From Dillenia suffruticosa (lineage: Eukaryota; Streptophyta; Magnoliopsida; Dilleniales; Dilleniaceae): a stretch of 64,000 nt of DNA. How positions within the stretch are numbered: position 1 is the stretch's first letter; every line of letters begins with the position of its first letter. The stretch covers positions 17,564,608 through 17,628,607 of the forward strand of contig JAVTVX010000001.1 of NCBI GenBank assembly GCA_033439265.1, written 5' to 3'. This document shows positions 48,982-60,790 of the stretch, one piece after another. Made by a program: the position numbers and the translations under genes. The notes below the pieces were generated by a model, which did no database searches, was not told the origin of the DNA, and worked only from the letters and a program-made list of their open reading frames with translations.

Positions 48982-49479
48982 TTGGTATCAGAGCGATCGT
49001 TGGATTTAATTATTTTCGGAATTATTTTTGGGATTTTAAAATTTTGGGGTCCGGATCACGGATGAGTTTCGTGAATCCGAGAACACCGAAGGAATACCCA
49101 TGGCCCAAGGATTACAAATATATTTTTTGTTTAATTTTCGGAGCATGTTTGGGCCATGAAAAGTCCCGTCGAAATTTGCGACCCTACGGACATAAAACCC
49201 TTAGATCTGTGGCTTTAGAGGGCGGATCGATGCATGAAAATAATATAAATGAGTTCCTTGCATCTAGATCTATGGTTTTATATATTTTATTATGTGATTT
49301 GGGTGCCGGAAACTGGGATTTCTGAATGGCCGCGGAGGGCCGCGACTGGGGTGGTTGAATCCCACCATTTTTGGGCTTGAATCCTCCTAAAATCGAGTGT
49401 AAGATGTTTGGAGGATGCCCACAAATTTTTCCCGGTCGAAAAATGCAAGAAAAAACAGCCGGATTGGTGTTTTCCAAAA

Positions 49480-49995
49480 AACGGGTCGAAAAACCCGTTG
49501 CAGGACCCGTCGGGCGAAGAAGACCCGACCCAGACCCGCTGGCGCGTGACACACACGCGCCAGAAGACGCGTCTGACTGGCGCGTGTAGTACACGCGCCA
49601 CACAGGCGCGTGAACAGGCTGGGTCAGCGGTCGGGTCGGACCCTGACCCGGACCGACCCGCAACCGACCCGACCGGGTCGGGGTCGAACCGTTGACCGGG
49701 TCAACGGGTCAACCCTGACCCGTTGACCGACCCGATCTTACCCCGGCTCAAGGCGGCTCAGCGCGTGAGGGCGCGTGAGCCGCGTGCCACGACTGGGCGC
49801 GCGTGAGCCGAGCCGGCCCAGGCGCGTGGCGGCGCGTCTGGCACGTGAGCCAGACTGCTGCCAGCGCGTGGAGGCGCGTGGCAGCGCGTGGAGGCTCACC
49901 GCCGGCGCGTGGAGGCCTGCGGCGGCGCGTGGAAGGCGCTGCCGGCGAGCGGCGGTGCTTGTGAGCCCCGGGTGGCGCGTGAGATCGCTTCAAAT
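49480..49995. repeat. GC-rich GCGCGTG/GACCCG leader of the Copia element
   Basis: Between the primer-binding site and the gag-pol remnants is a stretch dense in GCGCGTG, GACCCG and GGCGCGTGG motifs, unlike anything else in the AT-rich window. Open frames across it on both strands reflect its composition and are not called as genes. Confidence 0.8.
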
Positions 49996-52900
49996 TGAAT
50001 TTTTTCAATTTTTTTGGGGGTCTTAAATCCATAAATGTGACTTTTTGTGGGTTTTTGTGTGCCGAATCACAATCCAAATGGTAAGATACGATTTCAAGTT
50101 GTGGTGTATGGTGTCCGTTGACTCATACGCTCGCTTTGGGGTCTTACTCAAGTCATTTTGGTCTTGATGATTCGTAGGGCGTACAAAAATGTGATAATAA
50201 GCATCTCCAAGTCACAAATATTTCTCTTAATACGTTGAGAACTGTCGTATTAAATTTTTGTAAATTTTTGCAAGGAGAGTAAACTGAATGATATGATCTG
50301 CGTGATTTTATCAGTAGATTCAGTTTATTCTCGAGAGGCAAAATCTAACGGGAATCTGAGGCACGAGATGATGGGCCCCAGGGTGGGCACCGCGCCTCAG
50401 AATATACGAGATAAAGAGATTTATCGTGTATGGTATAAAAGATTTGTCAAGTTAGGGCAATGCTTACAGTGGCATACACGATAACTTAATATTGTTTTTC
50501 GAGTCATATTCTATGAACATGTCGGTTCGACTCATCCCATAAGAGCATAGTATTGCTCTCTTCGGCTCCTATGTGAGGACGCAGAAGAAAAGGGTTAATC
50601 ATACAATAAAGAAAATGTCGAGTATGATCACCGAGTCAATATAAACGGACGAGTAAATTTCGGATGGAATTTAGGTACTGGATGTGATCCGGTTTTTTAC
50701 CTGATTCATGGGAAACCGTGAAATCCTATCTCACATTTGACGAAAGTATTATTACTTTCGTTGACGTGAATACATATTGTGAGCTCGATGAGGAGCACCT
50801 ATAGGCGAGTAGGCCACACTCGAGTCATGCTTATTCAGAGGAGTCAAGTAAGGACTTCCCCGGCGCTAAGCCAATAGCATAAGCATTCGAGCGAGACTCG
50901 AGATCTAGGTAATAAAAATCATCCGAGAAAACCGACAATGAGGTACAATAACGCAAGAAGAAGGAATTTGATTAGACCAAAGTAAATTGCTACGTTTGAG
51001 GTAGATTTGGTCATTTCGCTCGTGAGTGTGACGAGCAAAAATTAATATTCTTCTTCTTTACGTGGTTTGAGATTTGTCTCATTCACTATAATGCTCACTA
51101 ATTTCTCTCCTTTGAAATCAGGAGCAACCGATCACGTAACTCGAGATAGGAGTGCGGTAAAGGACAGAGCATTTGTCGTTGTCAGAGGGAACGACACTTG
51201 CTATGACGTCCTCAATGTTGTAGGCATTCGACGGATCTACAATTTAGTACCTTGTCTAAAATTGACTACGATATGTGTGAAATCATTCCCTTGTTTTTAA
51301 TACGATAATTTTCTAAATAATTCTGGTTTTAATCCATGATGAAATGTATGCATTGGGAATTACTCTTTCTAATGGTTTTTTAGTAGTTCTACTATTGACT
51401 TTACATCTGATTGCGTAGATGATGATGTAAATGAATGACATAGTAGACTTAGACACATGGGGTAAGAGATGATGAATCGGTTAGTAACGAGAGGTTTCTT
51501 GGACCCGCTAACCAGATTCGAGTTACCTGTATGTGAGTTTTGCCTAGTCGGCAAAATGACGAGAAAACCATTTGGCGATGCAATGAGAGCTGGGACTCCA
51601 TTGCAGTTAACTATTGTGTTTTCCTTCTTTTTATTGTGGTCTCATGAGCATGAGAGCCGGAAATGGAGTTGTGTAAAAAAATGATGCTTATAGACGCTTA
51701 CGTGCGTTTCGGTTTATCTATCTGATCTCGCATCAGTCTGAGGCATTAAACTGCTTCAGGAGGTTCATAAGCGAGATTGAGAGTCAATTAGACTCTTGGA
51801 ACCGAACGAGAACGCAAGTATTCGTCTAAACTACACATGGGACTCTGTTTCGATAAGAGTATTACGAGACTACTGACTAGTAGTCAGTTCCCCATTGAGC
51901 TTTGGACAGGGAGGTAGCCTGACCTTAGCCACTTGAGGTTATGGGGTTGTGCCACGATTTTTCGCATTCACACGGTGAGTTAGACCCGCGAGAAAATATG
52001 TGTTCCTACGCGAACACGAACGGCACTATAATCGAGATTGAGTCTCGTAATACTATATTTCTTGAGAATGATTTCCCTAAGAGAGGTGAAATCAATTTGG
52101 ACCCTACCCTTTATGCGATGGATGAGCCTAGTGGCTCGGGGAGCCCAGCGGCGGGATACAAGAATCCACTACGGATCTTGATCTCAGTGGGAGCGATCCA
52201 TCAAGAGGTAAAGATTTTTCTCTCCTCCTAAGAGTGTCGAGAATGCGTATTTAAACGTTGTTTTCTCGATTGAGGGTGAGACCCTCGTTGCGACTCTAGA
52301 GGATGATGAGAACTTTAAAACGGTCCAAAAGGCTCTCGAGAGTTCTGCAAAAGATGCAAAAGACCATTTATTGAAGGCCATAAATGAAGAGAAAGAGTTG
52401 ATGAGAATCAACGGGGTCTGGGACCTAGTTGATTAACCTGAGGGTGGAATGACTATTGGGAACAAGTAGGTTCTCAAAGTCAAGATAAAGGTTAACGGAT
52501 TGACGAAGAAGTAAAGGACCCGTCTAGTAACCAAGGGTTACACTTAGATTGAGGGGTGGACTATCGAGGAGTCATAGTCCAATTTATCTCGATCCGTTTA
52601 TCTTTCAGCGATTGTCACGAACATGGATTAGGAGTCACATCACAAGGATGTAAATACCGCTTTCGTATTGGAAGTATAGATGAGGCGATCTACATGGAGC
52701 ATCCCTCTGGGTTCGTTCTAGTAGATCAGTTGTATAAGGTCTATTGATTTTCGAAATCAACATATGACCTTAAGCCATCATCTAGACAGCGGCGCTTGAG
52801 ATTTCACGAGAAGGTGATATCTTATGGTTTTGTAATGATCGAGTAGGATCATTGCATATATCTGATACGTCCCGATGACTCCTTTATGAGGATGTTCTCA

Positions 52901-55003
52901 TATGTAGGTGACATACTGTTGGCTGGGAACAACAGAGAGTATCCAATGACCATTGTAACATGGTTATGAGGTTTTAGTTCATTCTCAGATTTTGGATCCA
53001 TAGAGATCGCTTGAGAATGGTGTTGACTCTTTAACAAAAGTTTTACATCAGGTAGATTCTTAAGCATTTCGAGAATAACGAACACAACCTAAAAGATACT
53101 CTAATCGCTAAAGATAAAAAGACCTGAATCTTGACACATGCCCTAGAATTTATAAAGAAATAAGGGAGATGAGCAGAATCCCTTATTCCAGTGCAAAATA
53201 CATTTCTAGTGTGTGCGATGAGGTATACACGTGTGATATACAATTTGATGTATGCGATGAGGCATACATGACCAGATGTTTATTTAGCAGTCGATCTGGT
53301 GAGTAGATATTAATAGAATCCTAGAAGGGATCACTGTAGAGCAGTGAAAAAAAAGGATTCTGAAATATCTCATTTGAACTGCGGAACTCTCCATGTGTTA
53401 CGGATGAGGTGATTTGCGTTTTGTGGTTGAGATTCAGATACTGACTGGGAGTAGTGATCTGAATAAACGCAAAAGGTTTTATCTTCTTAGAGCAGTAAGA
53501 AGAGAACCTGTATATCTCTATCTATTTTCGATAGAGAGTGAGTTTGTAATATGCTCAATTGCAGTTCATGAGAATGGTTGGCTTTAGAAATTTTCTGATA
53601 GACTTAGAGGTTGTGACAGAAAGTGGGAGGTCAGTGATGATTACTGTGATAATCAGACCGACACTGTTAACAAATGAGACCCTAAGTGTAATAGCAAAGC
53701 CAAACACATTGATACCGAAGACCACTTTGTGAGAGAAATTACCGAGAAGGGTATTGTGACATCTAAGTACACCTTGACATACAGCATGAGAGCTGATCTC
53801 TTCAGAAAACCCATTGTGAGAGATTCCTTTGTGAGATAAGGAATTATTGGGTTTAGTGTACTTTAACATTTCTCCTTATATACTGTTTTAGATGCTTATT
53901 TTAATATATGACAAGTTTGCATTATTGAGTCACATATTTATTTTATGCATCATCTGTTGTCATATATTGTGATTTTGTGATAAAAGATGTGTCAGGCAGG
54001 CATGGTCGACTCTCTCACACGAGTGACCACCTTCGACTCTGAGTGAGCGGAGATGAGACGGATTCTAGTCGTAAGAGGCTTTGAGAGTAGCCCTACTAGA
54101 ACATAAGTCGCCCTGATATGTGTTCAGGATGAGGTCATATGCGATATGACCGACATGGAAATACCCACATCCATGTTGCCTGTAAGCAGCCAGGTATGAG
54201 ATCTCAGATATCACCTGCGATTTGTGATATTGTCTCTGAGATGCTCTCTCTGAGATCTCTGGGTAAAGTCTTATGTGTAGACTGAGTCCCGTACCTGTAC
54301 AGTGTTAGAGAAATCTGACATATGCCCTTTGAGATATGGGGGAATAACATTGTGGCACGTGTTTCATACCACGTGTGATAAGACGACCATGGGACAGTGG
54401 GAGCTATTATTTGAGACGATAGTTTGATCTTGATCCCCGTTCCCACTGTGTGAGACCTGAGATCCATTGGGTGGGATCTCTTATACCCTTATTACTTTCG
54501 GCTGTCTCTAGAAGTATTGGTTCAGTGTTGCTACTTTAGTCTGTTTACCTATGGCCCAGAAGATAAATTGAGGTCTAAGGGGCAGGTCTAGGAAAGCAGC
54601 TGAATTGAGATCGATAGATTCGAGTTTGGGAAAAGGAAGGCCAATAGACATTACATCATTGTCATGTATTCATAGGTCGACCTATTATGTTAATCCATGT
54701 TGGGATTCAAACATAATAATGAATACATAGTCGAGCAAATTGATTGGGGATCACTTTCGATGAGGAAAGTGGCTCGATGGATGTAAATGCATTGAGTCTG
54801 GGGTATAGCGAGTTATTTTTATACTAACAGTGACTTCTCGATCATCCTAACAGGTGTATCGAGAAGTCTTTGCTTGCAGGTGTACTCGCCGGTCGCACGA
54901 CGCCCAATCCAGTATGAAAGTCCAGTAGGGTGATGTGATAGATCGCATGAGTTACGATCTTGTGATTGACGGAAATGAAATGCCCTCATGTGCAAGTGGG
55001 AGA

Positions 55004-55474
55004 TGTAGGAATATGCCCATTATGGGCATTTGGGTAATTAAGGAATGGGGTAACTCCCATCCTTAATTACCACTTAATCAACCACCAAATGGGTAACTCC
55101 CCAAAAAAAACCTAAATGAGCCAAAAAGATACCATGTGAAAGAGTGTCTTCTTCCTCCCTTGCCCCACGTGAACAGTAACCATGGTGGAGATGGCTAGGG
55201 TTTTGCACATATTCTCTAGAGAGAGAAAATAGAGAGAGGGATGGAGATTTTCGCGTAGGAAAATCTCCCATCGTCAGACGATTCACCGGACACGAGGCTT
55301 GAGGCGTCGTGGATTTGAGGTGGTGGTTCGATTGCGTGATCACCATCCGACCGAGCGATCCGTTCGAGGGACATCGCGACACGGTGGATTTTGGAGACTG
55401 CCCTATTGAGGTATTTATCCCAAAAATTCCGATCTATTTAATTCTCGCTTCCGCATGCACGATTAAATCCAACA
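55004..55474 (+). repeat. Right LTR of the Copia element
   Basis: A 471-bp terminal repeat, nearly identical to the left one apart from a length difference in a purine-rich part. Confidence 0.93.
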
Positions 55475-56782
55475 TGAATGAAAAAGAAAACACTACCCAT
55501 TCATAGGCACAACACCTAAACTAAATCTGGAAGGATAATGCAAAAGCGTTTGTCATCATCTGCAGGCAGTTGGAAAAAACAAAACTCTGAAACAGCATGT
55601 CCTTCGGGATGAAGATTCCAATGGGAGTCTAATATCCCAGTTAAATATATATAAAAAAAAAGAGGTGGCAAGCAACTTGATGTCTTGTTGACAGGCTCAA
55701 GTTTACATAATGATCATAGGATAATAGACAAGTGCAATTGGAGAAAACAGAGCCACCTATAACCAGATGTGATCCTTTCTCGTCCCTGAACATCATCAGA
55801 ATTCTTCTGCACTTCATCCTCATCAAATTTCACTTCCTTGGATAGAAAATCTTCATCATCACAGGATTCCCACTTGTGAAGGGTAAAATGTGGCTGCTTC
55901 ATGTTGGAGCTGGCTAGCGAGATCAAACAAAATGAAATTAGTTTTCTGAATCCTTTTGCAGTTAGGATACTCTTTTAAAAAAAAAAAAAAGAAAAGAAAA
56001 AATCCTTTTTGAAAACTTTCTTTCTTTTAATTTGATGTGGGAAGAACGAGATATGAGCAAAAGGAGCATCCTCACATCACAACCTACACATCTAGCAAGA
56101 GATCATCAAAATTGGGAGGACACTGCTCAGAAAATCAACTGGGGGATCAACATGGAAACAATAAAGATTATGAAATTTGTCCCCAAAAAAAAAAAAAAAT
56201 CATACATCACAAAAATGAACTGGTCCACCCACGCAATTGACCCATGGGTTTTGGTTAATGTGGTAACCATGGGTTTTTAAGGTTAATATAGAAACGGTAT
56301 TATATTTGAACCCACTTGTAAAATATTTAAATAAAAGTGTTTAACTCAATCATACCTGCATTTGATAGGGTAAGAGTTACCCAAAACCCTTATAAGCTTT
56401 TGTTGTACTAATTTTGTATCTTCATCTCGGATTTGACATATCCATATAATTAAATTTAAATGTGATATATATTGAGTACGTTTTTCTAATTTTATTTTCA
56501 AAAACTATCATTTGAGAATGCCAAAACTAAGGTCAAATAACTCTTGGGTTTTTCTTTTCTTTTCAATGAATATGTTTCATTAAAGAATACCCTTTACCAA
56601 GTTCTTTAATATACATATTCCAACACCCTTTTCCCTTCCCAAGAAAAAACGACAATCTCGTGGCATGAAATATGTTGTTTTTAATTACTCTACGCTATTT
56701 CAAGTCAGATGTAAATATCTTACTTGTTAGGATTTCTTTCTGTTTCAATAGTTTGGTAAAAAAAAAAAAAAAAAAAAAAAAA

Positions 56783-56860
56783 AGTTCTCAGGAACACTTT
56801 AGTCATACAAACACTCTTCCTTTAATCTGATGATATCAAGTTCAAATTCTTTTATAACAA
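56783..56860. mobile_element. Possible truncated SINE in module 4 flank
   Basis: Relative to 41,135-41,160, this unit has an extra piece bracketed by A runs. It contains a B-box-like CAAGTTCAAATTC. There is no clear target duplication. Confidence 0.35.
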
Positions 56861-58421
56861 AAAAAAAATATATGGCATTTAACACACAAGATAATTGAAT
56901 ATTGCCATATTTAAGTATGATACAAGCATATAAAATTTGAAGGAAAATATGATTGCTATAACTAGAATTTGTATGACCTGCATATGTTAAGATTAACAAA
57001 AAAATGGAACCATGTAAGAATAATTTTTGAATTTCCATCGAGTTCTCGCATGTAGGCGATCATGGCACCTTTCTCTTCCTATTCTAAGTACACAACCGAA
57101 CAACTGCACCTTGTTCAAAGATTTTACCCTTTCCTCGATAAGATAGTTTCATATGTTATGTTGGAATGGAATGCCAGCCTAACCCATATTTTATAACATA
57201 CAAGTGATTAGAGGCGCATTATACCATGCATATATGCCCATTTCTTACCCGTTTCTTGTTCTCCCAATACTACTGTTAATGTGGTTGCATGCTTCCTCAT
57301 TCTTTGTGTGAATTACTTTAGCAAAAGATAAACAAAAGCAAAGGCACACTCGTGTGAAGAGTACGATTATCCAACTTTTGATCAAACCCAACGATGGTCA
57401 AAAGAATAATTTCCATTAATTTAGAGACACCAAATAAAGAATAAGAGACCAACTTAGTTCATTTGATCAAAACTGGTTAGAGAAAAGATTATATATATTC
57501 ATAAAGTGCTTTTCTGAAGTTTGACTTAATTCCCTTTTTATTGTTCTGTAATTCTCTCTCTATATTGGCACTTTAACCTACAAGTCATTAATATATTCCA
57601 TTGATCGGATTCCTATGCACTCTAATTACTCAACACTATTTTTGAAGCTGAGCTAGTTGGGGTAATTTAAGTGCTGTTTACAATTTTATAGCGGCATTTA
57701 TCTGAATGGACAGGCCCCCCTTTAGTACCACTTGCACTGCACCTGAGAATATGCTTTGGCAGGTGAAATTTGCCCAATATAAACCCATTAAATTTCACTA
57801 AATCTCCTTAAATCAGATTTTTAAAAGATAAAATTCTCCTTACCAACTTAGTTGTCAGTGGGGTGTGAATTTGTTAATGCTTGATTAAATATGAAAGCCA
57901 TTCATCTGTCAATGGTTTAATAACTTCTGTTTTGTCGCTCAAGTTCGCCTCAGTGCGTTCCTCAAGTTTTACCTGCCAGCCATGGCATATTATTTTATGG
58001 AGGGTGTTTGCATATAAGGCAGACAATTTTGATTTATTGATGATTTTTATTTCTTTGCAATGAAATTTTTATTTGCTAGAATATATGATACTTTTATAAG
58101 ATCGGTTGTATTACCCGAATGCTCCCATATTCTCCTATCTTATTTATGTTTATCATAAACTACTTAACCCTATTGTCTTACTGTTCACTCAATTTTTATT
58201 CCTTACTTCAAAATTTATCAAATGTATCATAAATAAAATATTCAATACAATATTTACGTAAGCCATCTTAGTTTACCTACTTGAGTAAAAAATTACTAAA
58301 ATTATTGGTAACTCAACTTATACAATTGCAAAAAATATTTTCTCATGGCTCAAAATACAATTAATAATCAAATCACTTCTCCTCACACGTCTCTCTCTTT
58401 GGCACTATTCTCTTACTATTC

Positions 58422-58537
58422 ATTTTTTTTGATAACTTGGCTATCTGGTATCTGGCGTTTCGTTCTGACTAATCCAGACCGAGGAGTCTGTCAACCTTAA
58501 TTGAGGAGTTCTTTCCCAATAATATTTTTTCCGTACC
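58422..58537 (-). mobile_element. SINE insertion, antisense, in peptide module 4 flank
   Basis: The 116-bp insert lies between perfect 12-bp direct repeats, CTCTTACTATTC (58,410-58,421 and 58,538-58,549). Read on the - strand, it ends in ATCAAAAAAAAT after GGTCTGGATTAGTCAGAACG, a 3' segment like that of tRNA-derived plant SINEs. The site is empty in module 1 (about 21,520). Confidence 0.75.
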
Positions 58538-58718
58538 CTCTTACTATTCCCTTCTACACTCTAAGCACAAAACACCACTATCCTTTTATTCATTATTAGC
58601 ACTTTCTAATTCACATATTTAGTTGGACTAAATAATGTTGAAGATTAGAATTTGCATGGCTTAGTCATTCAATGATCAAAACATCATTCAATGATCAAAA
58701 CATCCTCATGTCTCTTCA

Positions 58719-58724
58719 TTTATT
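58719..58724 (-). terminator. Candidate poly(A) signal of peptide gene 4
   Basis: AATAAA on the - strand, about 98 bases after the stop codon, in the block shared by all copies. Confidence 0.5.
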
Positions 58725-58821
58725 CAACATTAAATCAAAGATGTGTCTGGGAACAAAAGATTATTATAAACTAGAGGATGCATAGCCAATGCCTTGTAAA
58801 AGGAAAAAGGATGTTCAATGA

Positions 58822-59010
58822 TCAGCGTTTGGACCGGCCTCCACCTTGACCGGCATGACCGATGACTGGGGAAGGACCTGCAGGTGGCACAGGAGCTCGA
58901 AAATGAGAAACAAGCACCTCCGATGTCGGACGATGATTCAACTGCCTAGCCATGATCAAGTTAGTAATTGCGCTCATTAACATGATTATTATGATCATGG
59001 CTTGCCTCAT
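58822..59010 (-). CDS. CEP/PIP-like secreted signalling peptide precursor, copy 4
   Basis: This 62-residue precursor starts MRQAMIIIIMLMSAITNLIM, followed by ARQLNHRPTSEVLVSHF, then RAPVPPAGPSPVIGHAGQGG and RSKR. There is no in-frame upstream ATG, which fixes the start. It carries the cleanest combined motif: GPSP (as in PIP peptides) and SP-two residues-GH (as in CEP peptides). At 62 residues it is shorter than usual CEP or PIP precursors, with almost no variable propeptide. The terminal GGGRSKR tail would have to be trimmed if the mature peptide ends at GH, as in CEPs. A TATA box lies 105-112 bases upstream, with a CT-rich leader between. No neighbour is co-transcribed. Confidence 0.8.
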   Translation of the reverse strand: MRQAMIIIIMLMSAITNLIMARQLNHRPTSEVLVSHFRAPVPPAGPSPVIGHAGQGGGRSKR

Positions 59011-59037
59011 CTTCCTTGAAGGGCTCCTTTTTTTTGG

Positions 59038-59049
59038 GGGGGGCGAGGG

Positions 59050-59081
<32 letters not shown>
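59038..59081 (-). repeat. CT microsatellite in the 5' leader of peptide gene 4
   Basis: C-run plus (CT)n on the coding strand, between TATA box and start codon. Confidence 0.85.
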
Positions 59082-59084
<3 letters not shown>

Positions 59085-59114
59085 GGTGAGGTGCGTAAGG
59101 GAAGAGGGAGGGGG

Positions 59115-59122
59115 TTTTTATA
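59115..59122 (-). promoter_or_regulatory. TATA box of peptide gene 4
   Basis: TATAAAAA on the - strand, the positional equivalent of the TATAAATA in copies 2 and 3. Confidence 0.7.
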
Positions 59123-59373
59123 GGAAACGTGGGTGAACCTTGGGTATTCTAACTTTAGCTGTAGACATCCCACATGGTCACCCGGCAGCACATCTTTGGT
59201 GGCGAAAACTTAGTGCCGCGTAAAGGTCCCAAAAAAAAAAATCTCTTAAAGAAGTGTAAAAAGTTATTCCCTTCTAATGCTCTAATGCAGGTTTTGACTC
59301 AAAAAATACAAATTCACAACCACACGTGGCAAAGAAAGTGGAAGAATAAGAATAAAAAGAAAAAACCATATTC

Positions 59374-59473
59374 GGTCTCACAGTTCAAGCGGTAGAATCT
59401 CCCCACTTTCATTCTCTCTTTCTTGATTTGAACCCGTTTGGTTACATGTTCTTATACAAAAAAAAAAGGAAAG
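59374..59473 (+). mobile_element. Short tRNA-derived SINE
   Basis: The 100-bp insert lies between 18-bp direct repeats with one mismatch, AAAGAAAAAACC(A/C)TATTC. It has an A-box-like GTTCAAGCGGTAGAA and a B-box-like GATTTGAACCCG, and an A-rich end. The equivalent site near 29,040 in module 2 is empty. Confidence 0.78.
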
Positions 59474-59519
59474 AAAGAAAAAACCCTATTCAGTGATGAG
59501 AGAGAGAGGAGCCATTATT

Positions 59520-60500
59520 AGTTTTTTGTAATTTAGTTTTTATGTTTTTAATTAACTGTGATATAATCTCCTAAATCTTGAGTATTTTTTTTTCTAAAAA
59601 AATTATAGTTAAAATTCTTAAGTATTTCATTTTACTTGATGTTTGCAAGCTGATTGTTAACAAATTCTTTTCATCCGTAACAAAAAGGAAAAAATAAAAT
59701 AAAAAAAGAGAACAAAGAGCCTTGCTTAAGATCGCCATTTACCTCAAGCTCGGTATGCTCAGCATTTAATACAATTTATCGATTTTTAGAGAGAGATATC
59801 ATCGTAACGATTTTATCCGAAAATAACATTTATTTATTATAAGAAATATTTGTTTTCACAAAGGATTATTTGTTTTTTTTAAGAATAAATAGGCGGAGGG
59901 AGATGCCGATGGAAATTATTTCTTCTAAATATATGAAGGTGACCCTCATTATAGAATGTTTGATCTAAGCCAAAAATTACTACCGTGGGCATAAAAAGAA
60001 TTCTAAGGTAATGTACCGTTTGATTTTAAAATGACCTTTTTGACCCTGATCACATTGGCTCCACAAGAAGATAGATGAAGGCATTATTGACCCTATGTAG
60101 CGGATTTGTAATGTTTTTATAGAGTAACAATAAAAAAGGAATTATTTATTTTCAATATATTTAGAATTTTGCTTAAAAAAATAAATAACAATTTTCATAA
60201 ATAAATTAGGCTCCATTGTGGGGTTCAAAAAGTTTTATTAACCTATATTTTATCCTATCAACGATTCATTGATTTAGTGATAAGGATAATAAATTCTCAA
60301 ATTTAAGTATTGAAAAAAAATAATAATAATAATAAGCGAGAAAACTTGTCCCTCAATGATCACGACAATTAGCTGGAGCAAGATTACTCGAAATCAATAA
60401 ATTGGCTATTGGATTAAGGAAAAAAAAAAACTTTTTATTTTATCATGTACTATAAAATATTTTGTAAATAAATATTAAATTAATATAAAAAAGTGAAAGT
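59520..60500. other. AT-rich spacer, no recognised gene
   Basis: Mostly low-complexity A/T sequence. A possible SINE trace, TTTAGTGATAAGGATAAT followed by an A run, lies near 60,275-60,340. Nothing else is supported. Confidence 0.5.
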
Positions 60501-60504
60501 ATTT

Positions 60505-60790
60505 ATGAGTCAGCCCCGTGGTTTGTTGTGTTTATTTGCAAGGATTCTATAGTCTGCAATGGTCTTGAATGATCTCTCAAACTCTGAACTCTCTTTGCCT
60601 CCATCCCCATCTCCAAAAGTAAGTTGTGCGTGCGTGTCATTTTACAGAAACTACTGTTGTTATCAGAACTAGAAAATGCTACTTCTTCTGGAAGTTGCAA
60701 CACACTATCTTATGCTTTCTCATCAAAGATTTTCGCATCAATTCTGTTTGATTATGCGATTCAATTTGATGATCCAAAAGAGTAGTAAAG
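60505..60790 (+). repeat. Repeat block R, copy 3
   Basis: Homologous to 10,727-11,035 and 32,470-32,730. Here it lies directly left of the parental VMA22-like gene, without kinase or minisatellite between them. Confidence 0.6.

Larger units (their letters stand above)
48545..55474 (+). mobile_element. Copia-type LTR retrotransposon, recent insertion, broken interior (fossil)
   Basis: LTRs are at 48,545-48,981 and 55,004-55,474, TGTAGGAATATG...AATCCAACA. A perfect 5-bp target duplication, TGAAT, flanks it (48,540-48,544 and 55,475-55,479). The primer-binding site TTGGTATCAGAGCG follows the left LTR. A purine run, AAGTGGGAGA, precedes the right LTR. The interior keeps traces in Copia order: protease/GAG-pre-integrase (about 51,100-51,600), integrase (to about 51,950), reverse transcriptase (about 52,300-53,000) and a late RNase H region. 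It has many breaks and cannot be autonomous. The aligned LTRs differ by only two substitutions, so insertion is recent: well under one to about one million years for usual plant rates. Confidence 0.93.
47920..55913 (-). pseudogene. VMA22/CCDC115-like pseudogene, exons 3-6, copy 3, split by a Copia element
   Basis: Exons 6-4 lie at 47,920-48,470. Exon 3 lies at about 55,913-55,785 and reads KQPHFTLHKWESCDDEDFLS. The Copia element sits in the intron between exons 4 and 3. Exon 4 still reads SPKSNGCPQKSEEQ before GT, but one base is lost after its acceptor (ATTACAGTGAAAAG). Exons 1-2 are missing. A promoterless remnant. Confidence 0.88.

Noticed and set aside
48816-49695. Open frames of 72-169 codons at the left of the Copia element
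   Set aside because: They start in the LTR or run through the GC-rich leader and match no gag-like or host protein.
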